DNA of 64,000 nt from Paracentrotus lividus (lineage: Eukaryota > Echinodermata > Echinoidea > Camarodonta > Echinidae): positions 25,168,805-25,232,804 of the forward strand of contig CALNVZ010003433.1 in NCBI GenBank assembly GCA_940671915.1, given 5' to 3'. Below, piece after piece: positions 63,644-64,000 of this stretch; position 1 is the stretch's first letter; the number at the start of each line of letters is the position of its first letter. Below the pieces are notes generated by a model, which worked only from the letters and a program-made list of their open reading frames with translations, did no database searches and was not told the origin of the DNA. A program made the position numbers and the translations under genes.

Positions 63644-64000
63644 GATTGCTTGTAAACCTTTTCAAATGGCTGGTCAAAATCGTCTGTCCGGATAAACAAC
63701 CTGTCCGGACATACAGCAACTGGTACAACATGCAACACGGTACAACATGCAACACATGCAACACGTGAAGTGTGCGCGCTTGCGCGCCTCTTTGTGTACA
63801 AATTACTACTGCGCGCGCGCACATGCGGTAGCATGTGCCGCGTGCGCACTGCTTTTAACCAAAATGCGAATGATCTCACGCAAATTTTTTGTTTGAACTT
63901 GGCATGTCTGCTTTTCCCTCCACAGTTTCTTTTTTTTTTAAACCCAAATTTTTCCGCTCGGTCGCTAAAAAGGGAATACCAAGCAATACGCATGAGACCA
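63644..64000 (+). repeat. Dispersed repeat, copy B (cut by window end)
   Basis: This is a direct homologue of 53548-53962. It contains GTGCGCGCTTGCGCGCC, where copy A has GTGCTGCGCTTTGCGCGAC, and tandem ATGCAACA units absent from copy A. Confidence 0.8.

Larger units (their letters stand above)
61412..64000. other. Upstream region, first exon(s) not found
   Basis: The signal-peptide exon of the CATSPERB-like gene should lie here or beyond the window. I see no convincing candidate. A minus-strand frame continues upstream of 61411 to 61662 without a hydrophobic leader. The end holds CA repeats (62921-62957) and repeat copy B. Confidence 0.4.

Noticed and set aside
1-64000. CRISPR arrays, bacterial operons, promoters or terminators
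   Set aside because: Repeats here are eukaryotic transposons and microsatellites. No regularly spaced short repeats with unique spacers were seen.

Overview
The window is eukaryotic, AT-rich (roughly one third G+C by eye), intron-dominated DNA. It is packed with terminal-inverted-repeat elements, LINE 3' ends, tRNA-like SINE heads and microsatellites. The repeat types, and a gene for a sperm CatSper subunit, point to a marine invertebrate deuterostome. An echinoderm is my best guess, but no species can be named.

Main result: no long open frame is a convincing gene. Reading short open segments together with splice sites and codon phase reveals one large, many-exon gene on the minus strand, running from about 61.4 kb down to 10.4 kb. 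The exons are 38-217 bp, mostly too short to stand out as ORFs. Several runs of consecutive exons join without breaking frame, and the pieces fall in the same order as mammalian CATSPERB, compared from memory. CATSPERB is the beta auxiliary subunit of the CatSper calcium channel of sperm. The identification is mine and unverified. The first exon(s), a block of middle exons (between about 55.4 and 48.5 kb, where a 25-N assembly gap lies), a block before the last domain (35.2 to 17.0 kb) and the exon for the membrane segment were not found.

Layout: 1-10.3 kb is 3' flank, with a TA-flanked element (4.07-4.63 kb), repeat relics and no gene I can support. 10.4-17.0 kb holds the last exons, with a 0.6-kb foldback element (12.9-13.5 kb) and a palindrome (15.2-15.4 kb). 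17.0-35.2 kb is a long interval between recognised exons containing three large terminal-inverted-repeat elements (17.6-19.3, 20.5-21.4 and 22.5-23.3 kb) and a 2.4-kb element carrying a roughly 110-bp tandem array (26.2-28.6 kb). 35.2-44.6 kb is the exon-dense core. 44.6-55.4 kb is exon-poor and holds the assembly gap. 55.4-61.4 kb carries the recognised 5' exons. 61.4-64 kb is 5' flank or upstream intron, ending in a repeat also present at 53.5 kb.

No rRNA, intact tRNA gene, CRISPR array or complete transposase was seen.
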